DNA of 58,894 bases from Streptomyces altiplanensis (lineage in GTDB: Bacteria; Actinomycetota; Actinomycetes; Streptomycetales; Streptomycetaceae), in the NCBI GenBank assembly GCA_003719395.1, contig RHMC01000025.1, forward strand, positions 1 through 58,894, in the 5' to 3' direction. Each line of letters starts with the position of its first letter. The stretch's first letter is position 1. This document shows positions 38,116-46,789 of this stretch, in pieces. Made by a program: the position numbers and the translations under genes. The notes below the pieces were generated by a model, which saw only the letters and a program-made list of their open reading frames with translations, made no database searches and was not told the DNA's origin.

Positions 38116-38933
38116 GCCTGCTCCGCCCGGTACCGGTACAGCGCGGTGGCGTCGGCGCTGAACTGGGAGAAGGGGAACGGTTCGGCGGACAGCGCGGTCA
38201 CGCCGGCGCCCAGGAAGGCGCGCGCGACCGCGCTGCCGGTCTGGGCGTACACCACCAGGGGGAGGTCCTGCTTGCGGCAGTGTTCGATGATCCGGTCGAA
38301 GCTGCCGTTGACGAGGGTCATGCCGGTGGCGACGACCGCGTCGGTCTCGGCCAGCACCTGGTCCATGTCGTCGGTGACGGGGTCGCCCCAGTTGGTGCTG
38401 CGCAGATTGAAGTCGCAGGGCAGCGGGACGCCGCCCCGCTCACGTATCGCCGCGACCAGCGGGTTGACGACGCCGATCAGCGCGACCTTGGCCCCCGGTG
38501 CGATGTCGAGGAGTCCGGCGACGGCCGCGTCCCTCGCCTCGGCCCGCACCTCCGGCGTGCCGGTCGGCAGAGTGACGGCCTCGGCGTCCTCCGCATCGCG
38601 GTGCGGCCGTACGCGTCCGAGGTAGGCGTCGAGGGCGGCGATGCGCACCGGAGCGGACTCGTGGCGGATCAGGGTGTCCAGGGTGTGTCCGGAGGCGTCG
38701 GCGCAGAAGTCCGGGGCAATGTCGCCCGCCTCGAAGGAGCAGGCGCCGAAGGAGTCACCGGAGCGCAGCAGCACGTACTGGTTGCGGTAGGTGACCTGGC
38801 TGCCGGCCAGGCGGGTGGTGTGGTGTACCCAGAAAGCGCTGGTGACGGCCAGCTCGCTGGGGAGCGGCCCGAAGGCCCCGTCCAGGACGGCCTGCTGGAG
38901 TTCCGGTATGGACTGCGGCGGTGCGGGAGACAT
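38112..38933 (-). CDS. DUF364 'putative heavy-metal chelation' domain protein
   Basis: This 273-residue protein has two domains: an N-terminal DUF4213-like part ('AFWVHHTTRLAGSQVTYRNQ', 'DSFGACSFEAG') and a C-terminal Rossmann-like DUF364 part ('KVALIGVVNPLVAAIRERGG', 'DQVLAETDAVVATGMTLVNG'). Pfam labels both as putative heavy-metal chelation, on the basis of fold and context rather than chemistry. The ATG at 38933 has AAAAGGAAAA upstream. It is coupled to the MFS gene. Its neighbours support a role in metal handling or in making a metal ligand. Confidence 0.8.
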   Translation of the reverse strand: MSPAPPQSIPELQQAVLDGAFGPLPSELAVTSAFWVHHTTRLAGSQVTYRNQYVLLRSGDSFGACSFEAGDIAPDFCADASGHTLDTLIRHESAPVRIAALDAYLGRVRPHRDAEDAEAVTLPTGTPEVRAEARDAAVAGLLDIAPGAKVALIGVVNPLVAAIRERGGVPLPCDFNLRSTNWGDPVTDDMDQVLAETDAVVATGMTLVNGSFDRIIEHCRKQDLPLVVYAQTGSAVARAFLGAGVTALSAEPFPFSQFSADATALYRYRAEQA

Positions 38934-39013
38934 GGCTGTTTTCCTTTTCGGGTGTGTACGGCGGGGAGGGGGCCACACGCGATGTGCCGCCCGGGGGACA
39001 GGGGAACAAGGGT

Positions 39014-39820
39014 TCAGGGAAGGTCGGACAGACGTTCGGCGCGGTAGGGCAAGTCGGCCAGTTCGGGGCGCCCGGCCGGCTGGAAGCACAGCAGCAGCGA
39101 ACGCCGGTCCCTTCCCGTCCGGTTGGGGCCGGATCGGTGCACGACGAGCCCGGGGAACATCAGTACCGAGCCGGCCGGGGCCTCGACGGTCACGGCACCA
39201 CGGACGTCGGTGCGCGCGGCGTCGACCAGCAGACCGGTGGGTTCGGCCCGGTCGCGGGGGGCGGGCCCGGCGCGATGGCTGCCCGGCACGATCTGGAGCG
39301 CACCGTTGTCGGCCGTGACGTCGTCGAGGAAGACCATCGCGGTGGCGATGTCCCGGGCGCCGGGCCCCGCGCAGCAGTACCAGTACGGGTAGTCCTGGTG
39401 CCAGCGGAACTCCGAACCGACGCCCGCCCGCTTGAAGTTCAGCTTGGACGTGAACGCGCCCAGGTCGTCGCTGCCCACGATCCGGCGCATGGGGGCCGTG
39501 ATCCGGTTGTCGTCCCACAGGGCGTCGAGCACCGGGGAGAGGTGGGTGACGGGCGAGAGGTTGCGCACGGCAGGCGGACGGGCCTCCGGCTCCCAGTGGA
39601 CGGTGGTGCCGTCCACTTTCTCCAGCCGGTGCCCGTCCGGCCACACGGTGGCGTCGGCCCTGCCGCCCCGTACCTCGCGCGTCGCCTGTGCGAGCACGGC
39701 TTCGGCAGCCTCGCCCAGGGCCGCCGTCTCGGCGGCTCCGAGGAGTCGCGGCAGGAGGACGAAGCCGCGTTCCACCTGCTTGTCGAGGATGTCGGGGGAG
39801 TTACGGGAGTCGAAGGGCAC
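39014..39820 (-). CDS. PhyH-type Fe(II)/2-oxoglutarate-dependent oxygenase
   Basis: A 268-residue phytanoyl-CoA dioxygenase-like protein. The facial triad is visible: H141 and D143 in 'FRWHQDYPYW' and H228 in 'FPGLVVHRSGPN'; R240 in 'RDRRSLLLCF' should bind 2-oxoglutarate. 'DDVTADNGALQIVPGSHRAG' is also characteristic. The start is the GTG at 39820, with AGGTGG just upstream. Such enzymes hydroxylate free or tethered amino acids in natural-product pathways. Here it follows the PLP enzyme by about 70 bases, so it may oxidise that enzyme's product. Confidence 0.88.
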   Translation of the reverse strand: MPFDSRNSPDILDKQVERGFVLLPRLLGAAETAALGEAAEAVLAQATREVRGGRADATVWPDGHRLEKVDGTTVHWEPEARPPAVRNLSPVTHLSPVLDALWDDNRITAPMRRIVGSDDLGAFTSKLNFKRAGVGSEFRWHQDYPYWYCCAGPGARDIATAMVFLDDVTADNGALQIVPGSHRAGPAPRDRAEPTGLLVDAARTDVRGAVTVEAPAGSVLMFPGLVVHRSGPNRTGRDRRSLLLCFQPAGRPELADLPYRAERLSDLP

Positions 39821-39893
39821 GGAGCCACCTTCCGGTCGTGCGCGAGTGGTGAGGGTGAGGCGAGCGGCGTGGCTCGCCCCCTCGCTACGGACG

Positions 39894-40928
39894 CTAGGCC
39901 GACTCGGCCACGAGGACAGGCGAGCCACGCAGCAGCGCCCTGTCGGCCGGGGGCCAGTCCATGGCGGACCACGGGTGCTTGAGCTCGCCCTGCGCCGTCA
40001 CCTCGTGGGGCCGCATGGCGCCGAGTCCCCGTGCTGCGGCGTGGTTGGCGTAGGCGCTGTCGACGTAGCGGTGCCCCGTGTCGGCGGCGAGAAAGACGTA
40101 CGTACGATCGGCGTCCCGCTCCCGCTCCCAGAGCGTCGCCAGATATGCGGCGCCCGCGGAGAGGCCGGCGAAGATGCCGCTGGCCCGGAGGAGTTCGACG
40201 GCGCCGGACATGGCGTAGTCGAAGTTGACCCAGTGGATGCGGTCGTACAGGTCGTGCCGGACGTTCTGGAACGGGATGGAGCTGCCGATCCCGGCGATGA
40301 TCATGTCCGGGTCGGAGACGTGCTCGGCGCCGAAGGTGACGCTGCCGAACGGCTGGACGCCGACGAGGGTGACGTCGCGGCCGGCCTCGCGCAGGTAGGT
40401 GGCGATGGCGCCGGTAGATGCGCCGGTGCCGACACCGCCGACGAGCGACAGAGGGCCCTCGGGGACTTCCTTGCGGATGAGGTCGGCGATGTCGCGGTAG
40501 CCGAGGTAGTGGATGGCGTCGTGATACTGCCGCATCCAGTGGTAGTGCGGATTCTCCTGGAGCAGTTCGCCGATCCGCTGGACACGGAGGTTCTGGTCGA
40601 GGCGGAGGTTCTTGGAGGGGCGGACCTGTTCGAGGGTGGCGCCAAGGATCTCCAGCTGAACGCGGAGGGTGCGGTCGACCGTGGTGGAGCCGACGATGTG
40701 GCAGTTGAGGCCGTAGCGGTGGCAGGCCAGGGCGAGCGCGTGGGCGTAGATGCCGCTGGAGCTGTCGACGAGGGTGTCACCGGGCTTGACCTGTCCGGTC
40801 TCCAGCAGGTGCCGTACCGCGCCCAGGGCCGAGTAAAGCTTCATGGTCTCGAAGCGGAGACAGATCGCGCCTGGCGGGACGGTGATGACGTCCGGTTCCT
40901 TGACAGCCTCGGCTATGTGCTCGTGCAT
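39894..40928 (-). CDS. Cysteine synthase family (SbnA-like) PLP-dependent enzyme
   Basis: A 344-residue fold-type II PLP enzyme of the cysteine synthase/cystathionine beta-synthase group. The PLP lysine is probably K30 in 'RFETMKLYSAL', followed by 'DSSSGIYAHALALACHRYG' (the SSGN-like substrate loop with I instead of N) and the phosphate loop 'GGVGTGASTGAIATYLR'. 'ETMK' replaces the NPTGSxKxR motif of true cysteine synthases, and 'RQYHDAIHYLGY' lies at the active-site entrance. Relatives such as SbnA join O-phosphoserine to another amine to make 2,3-diaminopropionate derivatives. The nucleophile here is unknown. It is 16 bases downstream of the SAM enzyme. Confidence 0.85.
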   Translation of the reverse strand: MHEHIAEAVKEPDVITVPPGAICLRFETMKLYSALGAVRHLLETGQVKPGDTLVDSSSGIYAHALALACHRYGLNCHIVGSTTVDRTLRVQLEILGATLEQVRPSKNLRLDQNLRVQRIGELLQENPHYHWMRQYHDAIHYLGYRDIADLIRKEVPEGPLSLVGGVGTGASTGAIATYLREAGRDVTLVGVQPFGSVTFGAEHVSDPDMIIAGIGSSIPFQNVRHDLYDRIHWVNFDYAMSGAVELLRASGIFAGLSAGAAYLATLWERERDADRTYVFLAADTGHRYVDSAYANHAAARGLGAMRPHEVTAQGELKHPWSAMDWPPADRALLRGSPVLVAESA

Positions 40929-40944
40929 GTCGTCGTCCTTCCGA

Positions 40945-41714
40945 TCAGGCGGCGTCGTGCCGTATGAGCTTGAACAGGTACGCCTGGCAGTTGTCGCCCT
41001 CCCAGGTCTGGCGGTGCAGCACGACTGGGCGGAATCCCGCGTCGATGCCGTGGCCGACGATGCGCTTCAGCTCGGCGGTGTTGGACACGATCAGGTGGAT
41101 CTCGCCCTCTGGAGCGAGCAGATCCCGAGTGACGATCTGGTCGAAGAAGCGCAGGACGATCTCAGCGCCCACGCATACGTTCCGGACCACGGTCGGGTCG
41201 TCGCTCGTCCGCGCGCTGACGGCGGGCGGGTTGAAGGTGATGACGTCCAGCCGCGCGGAGTCCGGGAACTCCTCGAAGAGGTTGGACACCAGTGGCCGGA
41301 AGACGGTGTCGGTCCGATCCCCGACGATGCGTTCGTAGTGGGCGGCGGCGGTGGCCACGCTGTCCGGATGGACGTCGACCGCGTAGATCTCACGCGCCCC
41401 GAGGCTGCCGGCGATCACGCCTCGACGCCGAGGCCGACGCCCATCGCGGCGTAGGAGCGGCCCTTGACCGGGATCGTGCCGTCCAGGAGGCGGTCGTGGA
41501 CGATGCGGCTGGTGTCGCCCGGCTTGAAGACCCCCGGCGGCAGGGTGAAGGTCCAGCCGTTGTACTCGTACGTCCGCTCGGTGTGGATGTCGGACTTCGA
41601 GCCGCTGTTGATGGCCAGGATCTCGTCGCAGGGCAGGGTCTCGGGCAGGGAGTCCAGCAGCGCGCGCACGTCGTCCTGGGACGCGGCGGTGCCGCTGGCG
41701 GTCCGGTCGGTCAT
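40945..41714 (-). CDS. Class I SAM-dependent methyltransferase-fold enzyme, one frameshift
   Basis: First gene of the minus-strand run. The N-terminal ~100 residues ('LDSLPETLPCDEILAINSGS', 'TYEYNGWTFTLPPGVFKPGD') are followed, after a slip near 41415, by the SAM-binding core ('AREIYAVDVHPDSVATAAAH') and an 'ITFNPPAV' motif of the HemK/MTS type. It ends 'QAYLFKLIRHDAA'. The frameshift falls in motif I ('GVGLGVEA'), so check the sequence there. It probably methylates the pathway product or its precursor. A related fold can also act as a SAM cyclase (see findings). Total about 256 residues. Confidence 0.8.
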
Positions 41715-42462
41715 GGATCCTCCGTGGGTCGGATGGGTAGGGAAGGCGAGGGTCGGGAAACGGGGCAGTCGGAGCGGCCAGGCCGGTCACCGCCGACGGC
41801 GTACCGCTCCTTCGCCCGTACGAGGCGCCGTCCGGGAGTGGCGCCTCGCGCCCCGGTACGTCAGCGGGCGTCCGGCTTGGACGAAGCGGCCGTCGATCTT
41901 GAACGACGCCGCGGTACGCGACAACAGCGAGAGGTCGCAGAGCGGCTCACTCGGTGACGCGCGGTGCCGGGCTCGTGACGGGCTCGGGCGGTGTGGCGAC
42001 GTACGGCCCGGACCACCCGAGCGCAGCGCCGTCCGGCTGTGCTCGGGTGCGTCCGCGGAGGCGGGCGACACGACGGGCCGGTACCTTCGCGGAGCTCCCA
42101 GGCGACCCGATCGCACCGACACACGTTCCGCTGGACCGACAAGGCTTCGCTTCGTGCGGAACAACGGGGTCGCGGTCAGGGCTGTGGGTGGTGCGGGTGC
42201 GGAAGAGAAACCTTTCGCTGTGCCTGAACCGACCGCGGGGGGTGCTGGTTCGGACCACGCTGACGGCCCGGCATCAGCCAGAGGGGCGACGGTCGACGGC
42301 TCGCCGCGATCGGCCGGCGGTGCCGGAGGCAGGTTGCGTCGGGCTGTCCCGGGGCCACCCCTGCCCGAGCCTCCGCTGTCGGAGCCGCGCCGGCGCCACA
42401 TGGGATCAGCGGCAGAGCGCAGACAGCCTCGGTGCGGGCGAGTAACGCTCGGCGGCTGCGGG
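41715..42462. other. Intergenic region between the metal locus and the next genes (748 bp)
   Basis: Several open frames cross this stretch on both strands, but none has a start, ribosome binding site and domain that I can support. A minus-strand piece around 41865-41945 reads 'CDLSLLSRTAASFKIDGRFV', which might be a gene remnant. The promoter of the minus-strand run should lie in the first 150 bases. Confidence 0.4.
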
Positions 42463-43166
42463 ATGAACATACCGACGCTGGACTGGGAGACCGTCGAGGT
42501 CGTCAGCCATGTCCTCTACCCGGCGTCGATGCCCGACTGCCGCTTCGTCGTGATCACCTGGGTCGAGGGCGGCGGGGACGACGAACGTGACGCCCTGGGA
42601 GGGACCCGCGACGCCTGGGCCGCCACGACAGCGAACCAGGACGATGTGGCCATCGCGCAGCGACACGCGGAAAACCGCGCGGCCGAGGATGCCGCCACCC
42701 GCTGGCGCCGGGAAGCGGCGGCCCTCGCCTCCCGGACAGTTGTGTCAAATGCCGAGGAAGCGGCTGCCCTGGCAGGGGCAGACGGTGTCCCGCTGCCGGC
42801 CATCAGCCAGGTTCTGGGCCGAGATGTCCAGCTGACGCTCGCCCCCGACCAGCGCACCGTGGTGTGGGCCGTTGAGGAGGCGATCGGCATCTGGTCCGTC
42901 ACTCACGTCTCGCCGGCCACGGTGGTCGCCCGCGTGCCCAGGGGCGTCCTGCAGGGGGCCCGCCTCGCGAGATGCGACAGCTGGTCCGCGCCGCACTGCG
43001 GCCGAACAGCGCGGCGGCAACCGCCCGCATCGGCGAGCTTTTCCACGAGCGCGACACCGAGCAGCGCGTGCTCCGCGACGTCCTTCAGTCGATCCAGGAG
43101 AGTGGCACCGGCGAGCTCGGTGCCCAGGACGCGGGCCAAGACCTAGGCACGACGCCCGCCGTGTAA
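42463..43166 (+). CDS. Hypothetical Streptomyces protein, one frameshift
   Basis: The reading from the ATG at 42463 gives 'MNIPTLDWETVEVVSHVLYP' and, further on, 'AIAQRHAENRAAEDAATRWR', 'AGADGVPLPAISQVLGRDVQ' and 'RTVVWAVEEAIGIWSVTHVS'. A slip near 42962 leads to 'REMRQLVRAALRPNSAAATA' and ends at 43166. It has no membrane segment and I recognise no domain; the middle is alanine-rich and helical. The total is about 234 residues. It is followed by the thioesterase gene on the same strand. Confidence 0.55.
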
Positions 43167-43237
43167 CCGAACCGCGCAAGCGCCCAGCTGGTGCAGTCGC
43201 TGGCGCACCCAGCCCTTCGCACAGAAAGACCCTCTTC

Positions 43238-43645
43238 GTGAACACCTACACCTATCCGCTGCCGCTGCGCTGGGCGGACGCGGACGCTTACGGGCACGTC
43301 AACAACTCGCTGTTCCTCACCTACCTGGAGGAGGCGCGTACGCGCATGCTCCAGGACATGCTGCCGGAGGACGAAGCCGGACGGCGCCAGCGCGCCTTCG
43401 TGGTCAGCCAGTCCGTCGTCGACTACCGCGCCCCGCTGACGTACCGCGAGGAGCCGGTCGACGTGCAGGTCTGGGTCGTCAGCTGTCGTGGGGCTCGGCT
43501 CGAACTCGGATACGCCATCCGGGATGCTGAGCGTACGTACGCGGAAGCCGTGACGAAGATGGCCGCCTACGACCTCGACACCGGCCGACCGCGGCGCATC
43601 TCCGAAGCCGAGTTGGAGTTTCTCGCTCGTTACACGGAATCCTGA
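43238..43645 (+). CDS. Acyl-CoA thioesterase (4-hydroxybenzoyl-CoA thioesterase family)
   Basis: A 135-residue hotdog protein starting from the GTG at 43238: 'YPLPLRWADADAYGHVNNSL' contains the conserved D(x)GHVNN active-site motif of the 4HBT/YbgC group, and 'LTYLEEARTRML' carries a Glu at the helix start. It probably hydrolyses an acyl- or aryl-CoA/ACP thioester. It is on the opposite strand to the NRPS operon, so a role there as editing enzyme is possible but unproven. Confidence 0.85.
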   Translation: MNTYTYPLPLRWADADAYGHVNNSLFLTYLEEARTRMLQDMLPEDEAGRRQRAFVVSQSVVDYRAPLTYREEPVDVQVWVVSCRGARLELGYAIRDAERTYAEAVTKMAAYDLDTGRPRRISEAELEFLARYTES

Positions 43646-43914
43646 CCCCACGTCCTGTGGTCAGCCGGTCGTCGCTCGGCCCGTACGCGAGGTGCCTCGC
43701 CCTGCACAGCGGGGCGCCGCCGCGGTCCCCGGTCAGGTGCGGCCCGCTGACCACCGGCTGGTGCCACCGAGGATCGGGTCCAGCAGATCCGACCGTCGTG
43801 AACAGCGCGTACGGCCCAGGCCGCAGTGCTGTCGGCGCGGCGGCGCTCCAGTCCGGTCATGCGCCTCCGGATCGGAGGCTGCGGTCGCGGCGGTGTTCGG
43901 GCCGTACCGGGTGT

Positions 43915-44313
43915 TCACGAGGTGGGGTCTGGCACGGGCATGCCGGTCAGTTGTTGGGCGTGCCGGACCAGGTGCGGGGCGAGTTCCGGGTGACCCCCGC
44001 GTCCGACGACTTGGAGGAGCTGGGCCAGTGCTACGAGTTCACCGGTTCTGCCCGCCGGCGTGCAGAGGACGTGGGCGAACTGGGTTCGGATGTGTTCGGC
44101 GGTCGACGGAGTGGTCAGGCTGTACGCGTGGAGGAGGCCGACGTCGTAGCCGACGGGCACGCGCCCCCAACCCTCCCAGTCGAGCATGACCAGCGGAGCC
44201 GCAGTGAGGTTGGCCCAGTGCAGGTCGCCATGCCCCGTCGTCCAGTCCGTGATCCGGATCGTCGGCACGCCCAGAAAGCGGGCGAAGTTCCTGTCAACCC
44301 ACTGCTGGCGCAC
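43915..44313 (-). pseudogene. Truncated aminoglycoside-phosphotransferase-like protein
   Basis: Only the C-terminal half of an APH/choline-kinase-like protein is present: the catalytic loop 'TGHGDLHWANL' and the metal-binding 'MLDWEGWGRVPVGYDVGLLH'. The N-terminal lobe, which holds the ATP-binding lysine, is missing and no upstream frame supplies it; KAS III ends just 75 bases upstream. The 132-residue product is probably inactive. Confidence 0.6.
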
Positions 44314-44387
44314 AGCCTGCCGCTCGGTGGTGACGGTCGTGCGGTGTGCTCTGCGCCGGCCTCCGGGTAACGAATTTCTCTACCTCG

Positions 44388-45443
44388 TCAGGGCTGGCAT
44401 GGCGCCACATCAGGGCGCGCCACTGGAGCCGTGGAAGGCCATTGCATCAACATCCGACCCCAGGACATTCCTGCGCCGAAAGTGATCATTAGAATCGTGT
44501 CCCCATGACGGATGCGGCCGTCTCGCACCGCGACATCAAGCCCGATCGGAATAGATGCTGCACCCGTGTTACCCAAGTAATCACCGGTGATGACGAGTTG
44601 TTCAGGCTCAAACCCGGCCGCTAGGGCGACCTCCGCAACGAGTCGAGGATTGGCCTGATGGCTGATCACATAGTCGATCTCGCCCAAAGTGATGCCGCGG
44701 TCCTTCGCAGCGTCAGTGACCAGATCCGGAAACTTCTCCCTGACCAGGCTAGCGATCTCTCGGCCAGCCATCTTGAGATAGTGGTCATCCGATGAGGCTA
44801 CCAGCGGTGGCCTCGGGATTCGAGGGCCGCCGGTGACGAAGTGCGCAAGTCGACCATCCGTGCTGAGCTCTGCGCTGAAAATGCCCTCGCCTTCCTTCAC
44901 CCGGCCCAGTACCACTGCCCCCGCCCCGTCACCGAACAGCGGATACGTTCGATGGTCGGCCGGATTCATGTAGCGCGAGTATGTATCGCTCGCAACGACC
45001 AACACATGATCCTTGCGCGGATTCGTGGCCAGCATGCCGCGACCGATCTCGCAGGCGGCAAGGAAGCCCGCGCACGCCGCGTTCACGTCGAATGCCACAG
45101 CATTGTGTGCCCCGATTGCGCCCTGCAACTGCACGCCAACGCCCGGCACAGGGCGGTCCGCGGTGGACGTCGCAAGCACCACCGCTCCGAGCTTCCGGGG
45201 GGACACTCCGGCCGCTTCCAGCGCTGCCTTGGCCGCGTTGATCGCGAAGTCGAGACTCGTCTCGTCCTGGGTGGAGAAGCGCCGCTCCAACACCCCGATA
45301 CGTTCGGCGATCCAGCTGCGCTCTACACCGACCACATCGGCGACTTCACCGCTGGAGACTCGCCTTTCGGGCAGGGAGGATCCGGTGCCGAGAATGCCCA
45401 CATCGGTGCACCTGGCGGATCCAGGTGAGCTCAAGCCGGCCAT
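44388..45443 (-). CDS. Stand-alone beta-ketoacyl-ACP synthase III (KAS III/FabH-like)
   Basis: A 351-residue thiolase-fold enzyme with the full Cys-His-Asn triad: C124 in 'NAACAGF', H262 in 'ISHQANPR' and N292 in 'LGNTGAAS'. 'GDGAGAVVLG' is the usual nucleotide-side loop. Housekeeping fabH in Streptomyces sits in a fabD-fabH-acpP-fabF operon; this copy does not, so it belongs to secondary metabolism. It may condense an acyl-CoA with malonyl-ACP, or transfer an acyl group to an amine or alcohol as some cluster KAS III do. It is the last intact gene of the minus-strand NRPS operon. Confidence 0.9.
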   Translation of the reverse strand: MAGLSSPGSARCTDVGILGTGSSLPERRVSSGEVADVVGVERSWIAERIGVLERRFSTQDETSLDFAINAAKAALEAAGVSPRKLGAVVLATSTADRPVPGVGVQLQGAIGAHNAVAFDVNAACAGFLAACEIGRGMLATNPRKDHVLVVASDTYSRYMNPADHRTYPLFGDGAGAVVLGRVKEGEGIFSAELSTDGRLAHFVTGGPRIPRPPLVASSDDHYLKMAGREIASLVREKFPDLVTDAAKDRGITLGEIDYVISHQANPRLVAEVALAAGFEPEQLVITGDYLGNTGAASIPIGLDVAVRDGRIRHGDTILMITFGAGMSWGRMLMQWPSTAPVARPDVAPCQP

Positions 45444-45808
45444 GCTAACTCCATTCGGGGTTACATCGGGAACGTATCACTCGTGCAGATATTCGCAATG
45501 CCGAGCCATTTTCGGCGCTCTCTGAAATCCCTACGGTCACAACTCTACGGCGCCGTCGGTAAGTTCACGTGTCGGGCCAGCTGGCGTGGCGCAGAAGGGT
45601 CATGCGAATCGAATCGGCCAAGGCTCCGGGGTGCGGGGATGCCCCATTACCCGGCGCGGCGCTTGTCCTCTTGGGCGGGAGCGCCGGCCTGCATTTCGGG
45701 CCACACCCCGATCGGGTCACATCACCCATTCTGAAAACTGGAAGCATTGACCGTGCGAAGGGCTTCGGGCCGGCTCGCCAGCTCTCTGCTGGCCCCTTTC
45801 CGTTGCTT
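45444..45808. other. Intergenic region (365 bp)
   Basis: No coding region can be supported. Next to the SAM enzyme's stop is a small inverted repeat (GCCAG, loop CTCTCT, CTGGC; about 45779-45794) that may be a weak terminator. The KAS III gene may have its own promoter here: TGGAG precedes its ATG. Confidence 0.4.
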
Positions 45809-46642
45809 TCAGCAGTTAGTGGCATCCAGCGGGCGCTTGAACATCAGGGCATGCACCGTGAAGCGTGATCCGTCGAACTCGGCCTGGCCAGCTTTTCGCT
45901 GCTCCTTCAGTAGCCCCAGCATGGCGTCTTTGTTTTCGGCGTATGCCAGGAGTGGGATATCCATCTCGAAGACTTCGAGCGTGTCGCTCTCATAACCACG
46001 CGCCGCGAATTCCTTGACGGTCCGGGAAATATCGGCGAGGGAGGAGTGTGCCATGAGCAGGATGCCACCCGGCGCCAGCAACGTGTCCATCCGTTCAACG
46101 ACGGCGTCGTACATCGCGCGGCCGCCCCTTCGCGCGACGAGCGCGGTTTCCAGCCCGTCGTCCCTCGCATAACTCGGATCGTAAGGCAGGTGCGGGGGAT
46201 TGGTGATCACAAGATCGAACTTCTCGTCTGTTGTGTACTCCTCCAGGGGCGAGGTAACACAGTTCAGCCGCGTGGCATCCAGGCCGTTGATCACCACGTT
46301 CACCACGGTCTGGGCGGCGGAGGCGGGGTTGATGTCCAAAGCAGTTACCCGCTCGGCTCCGGCCGCGAGCAGAGCGACGCTGTAGAGACCGGAACCCGCC
46401 CCGATATCCAGGGCGTGGACGCCCTTCAAGTCTGGAGCCCGTCCATTATTGAGGGCGGCGATCAGGCTCAGCCCACAGTCGGTCGGGAACAGGACCATGG
46501 AAGGGTCCTCCACCTCAAGCCGCAGACGCATGCCGCGAAACTCGAAGATTCCGTATGAAGGGCGGGTTTCCCACAGAGAGCCATTCTCTCCGACGGGCAG
46601 GATGCGACGCCTGCTCAGCGTTCGAATCGGAGCAGCGGTCAT
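45809..46642 (-). CDS. HemK/PrmC-like class I SAM enzyme
   Basis: A 277-residue SAM-binding protein. Motif I is 'HALDIGAGSGLYSVALLAAG', followed by 'RVTALDINPASAAQ' and the NPPx motif 'LVITNPPHLPYDP'. NPPY is the amide-methylating signature of HemK/PrmC and related N-methyltransferases; here H replaces Y. The first ~70 residues form an extension ('LWETRPSYGIFEFRGMRLRL'). It may N- or O-methylate the NRPS product, or a building block. The gene ends 365 bases upstream of KAS III. Confidence 0.8.
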   Translation of the reverse strand: MTAAPIRTLSRRRILPVGENGSLWETRPSYGIFEFRGMRLRLEVEDPSMVLFPTDCGLSLIAALNNGRAPDLKGVHALDIGAGSGLYSVALLAAGAERVTALDINPASAAQTVVNVVINGLDATRLNCVTSPLEEYTTDEKFDLVITNPPHLPYDPSYARDDGLETALVARRGGRAMYDAVVERMDTLLAPGGILLMAHSSLADISRTVKEFAARGYESDTLEVFEMDIPLLAYAENKDAMLGLLKEQRKAGQAEFDGSRFTVHALMFKRPLDATNC

Positions 46643-46789
46643 TGCGGTGTGGACCTTTCAGGTCGGGGGAACAGGTAGCAGGATTCGGAGAGAGGGAAGC
46701 CATAAGGTCTGCCATATTCGCAGAATGAATCCCGGGAACGTTTGTCTGCGGTTCACGGGAACGGCAAGTACAGGGGACCCGGTACGTAT

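Noticed and set aside
41787..42470. Minus-strand frame between the SAM enzyme and the plus-strand hypothetical gene
   Set aside because: Composition is Arg/Ser/Pro-biased with no start signal or domain; kept only as part of an unassigned region.
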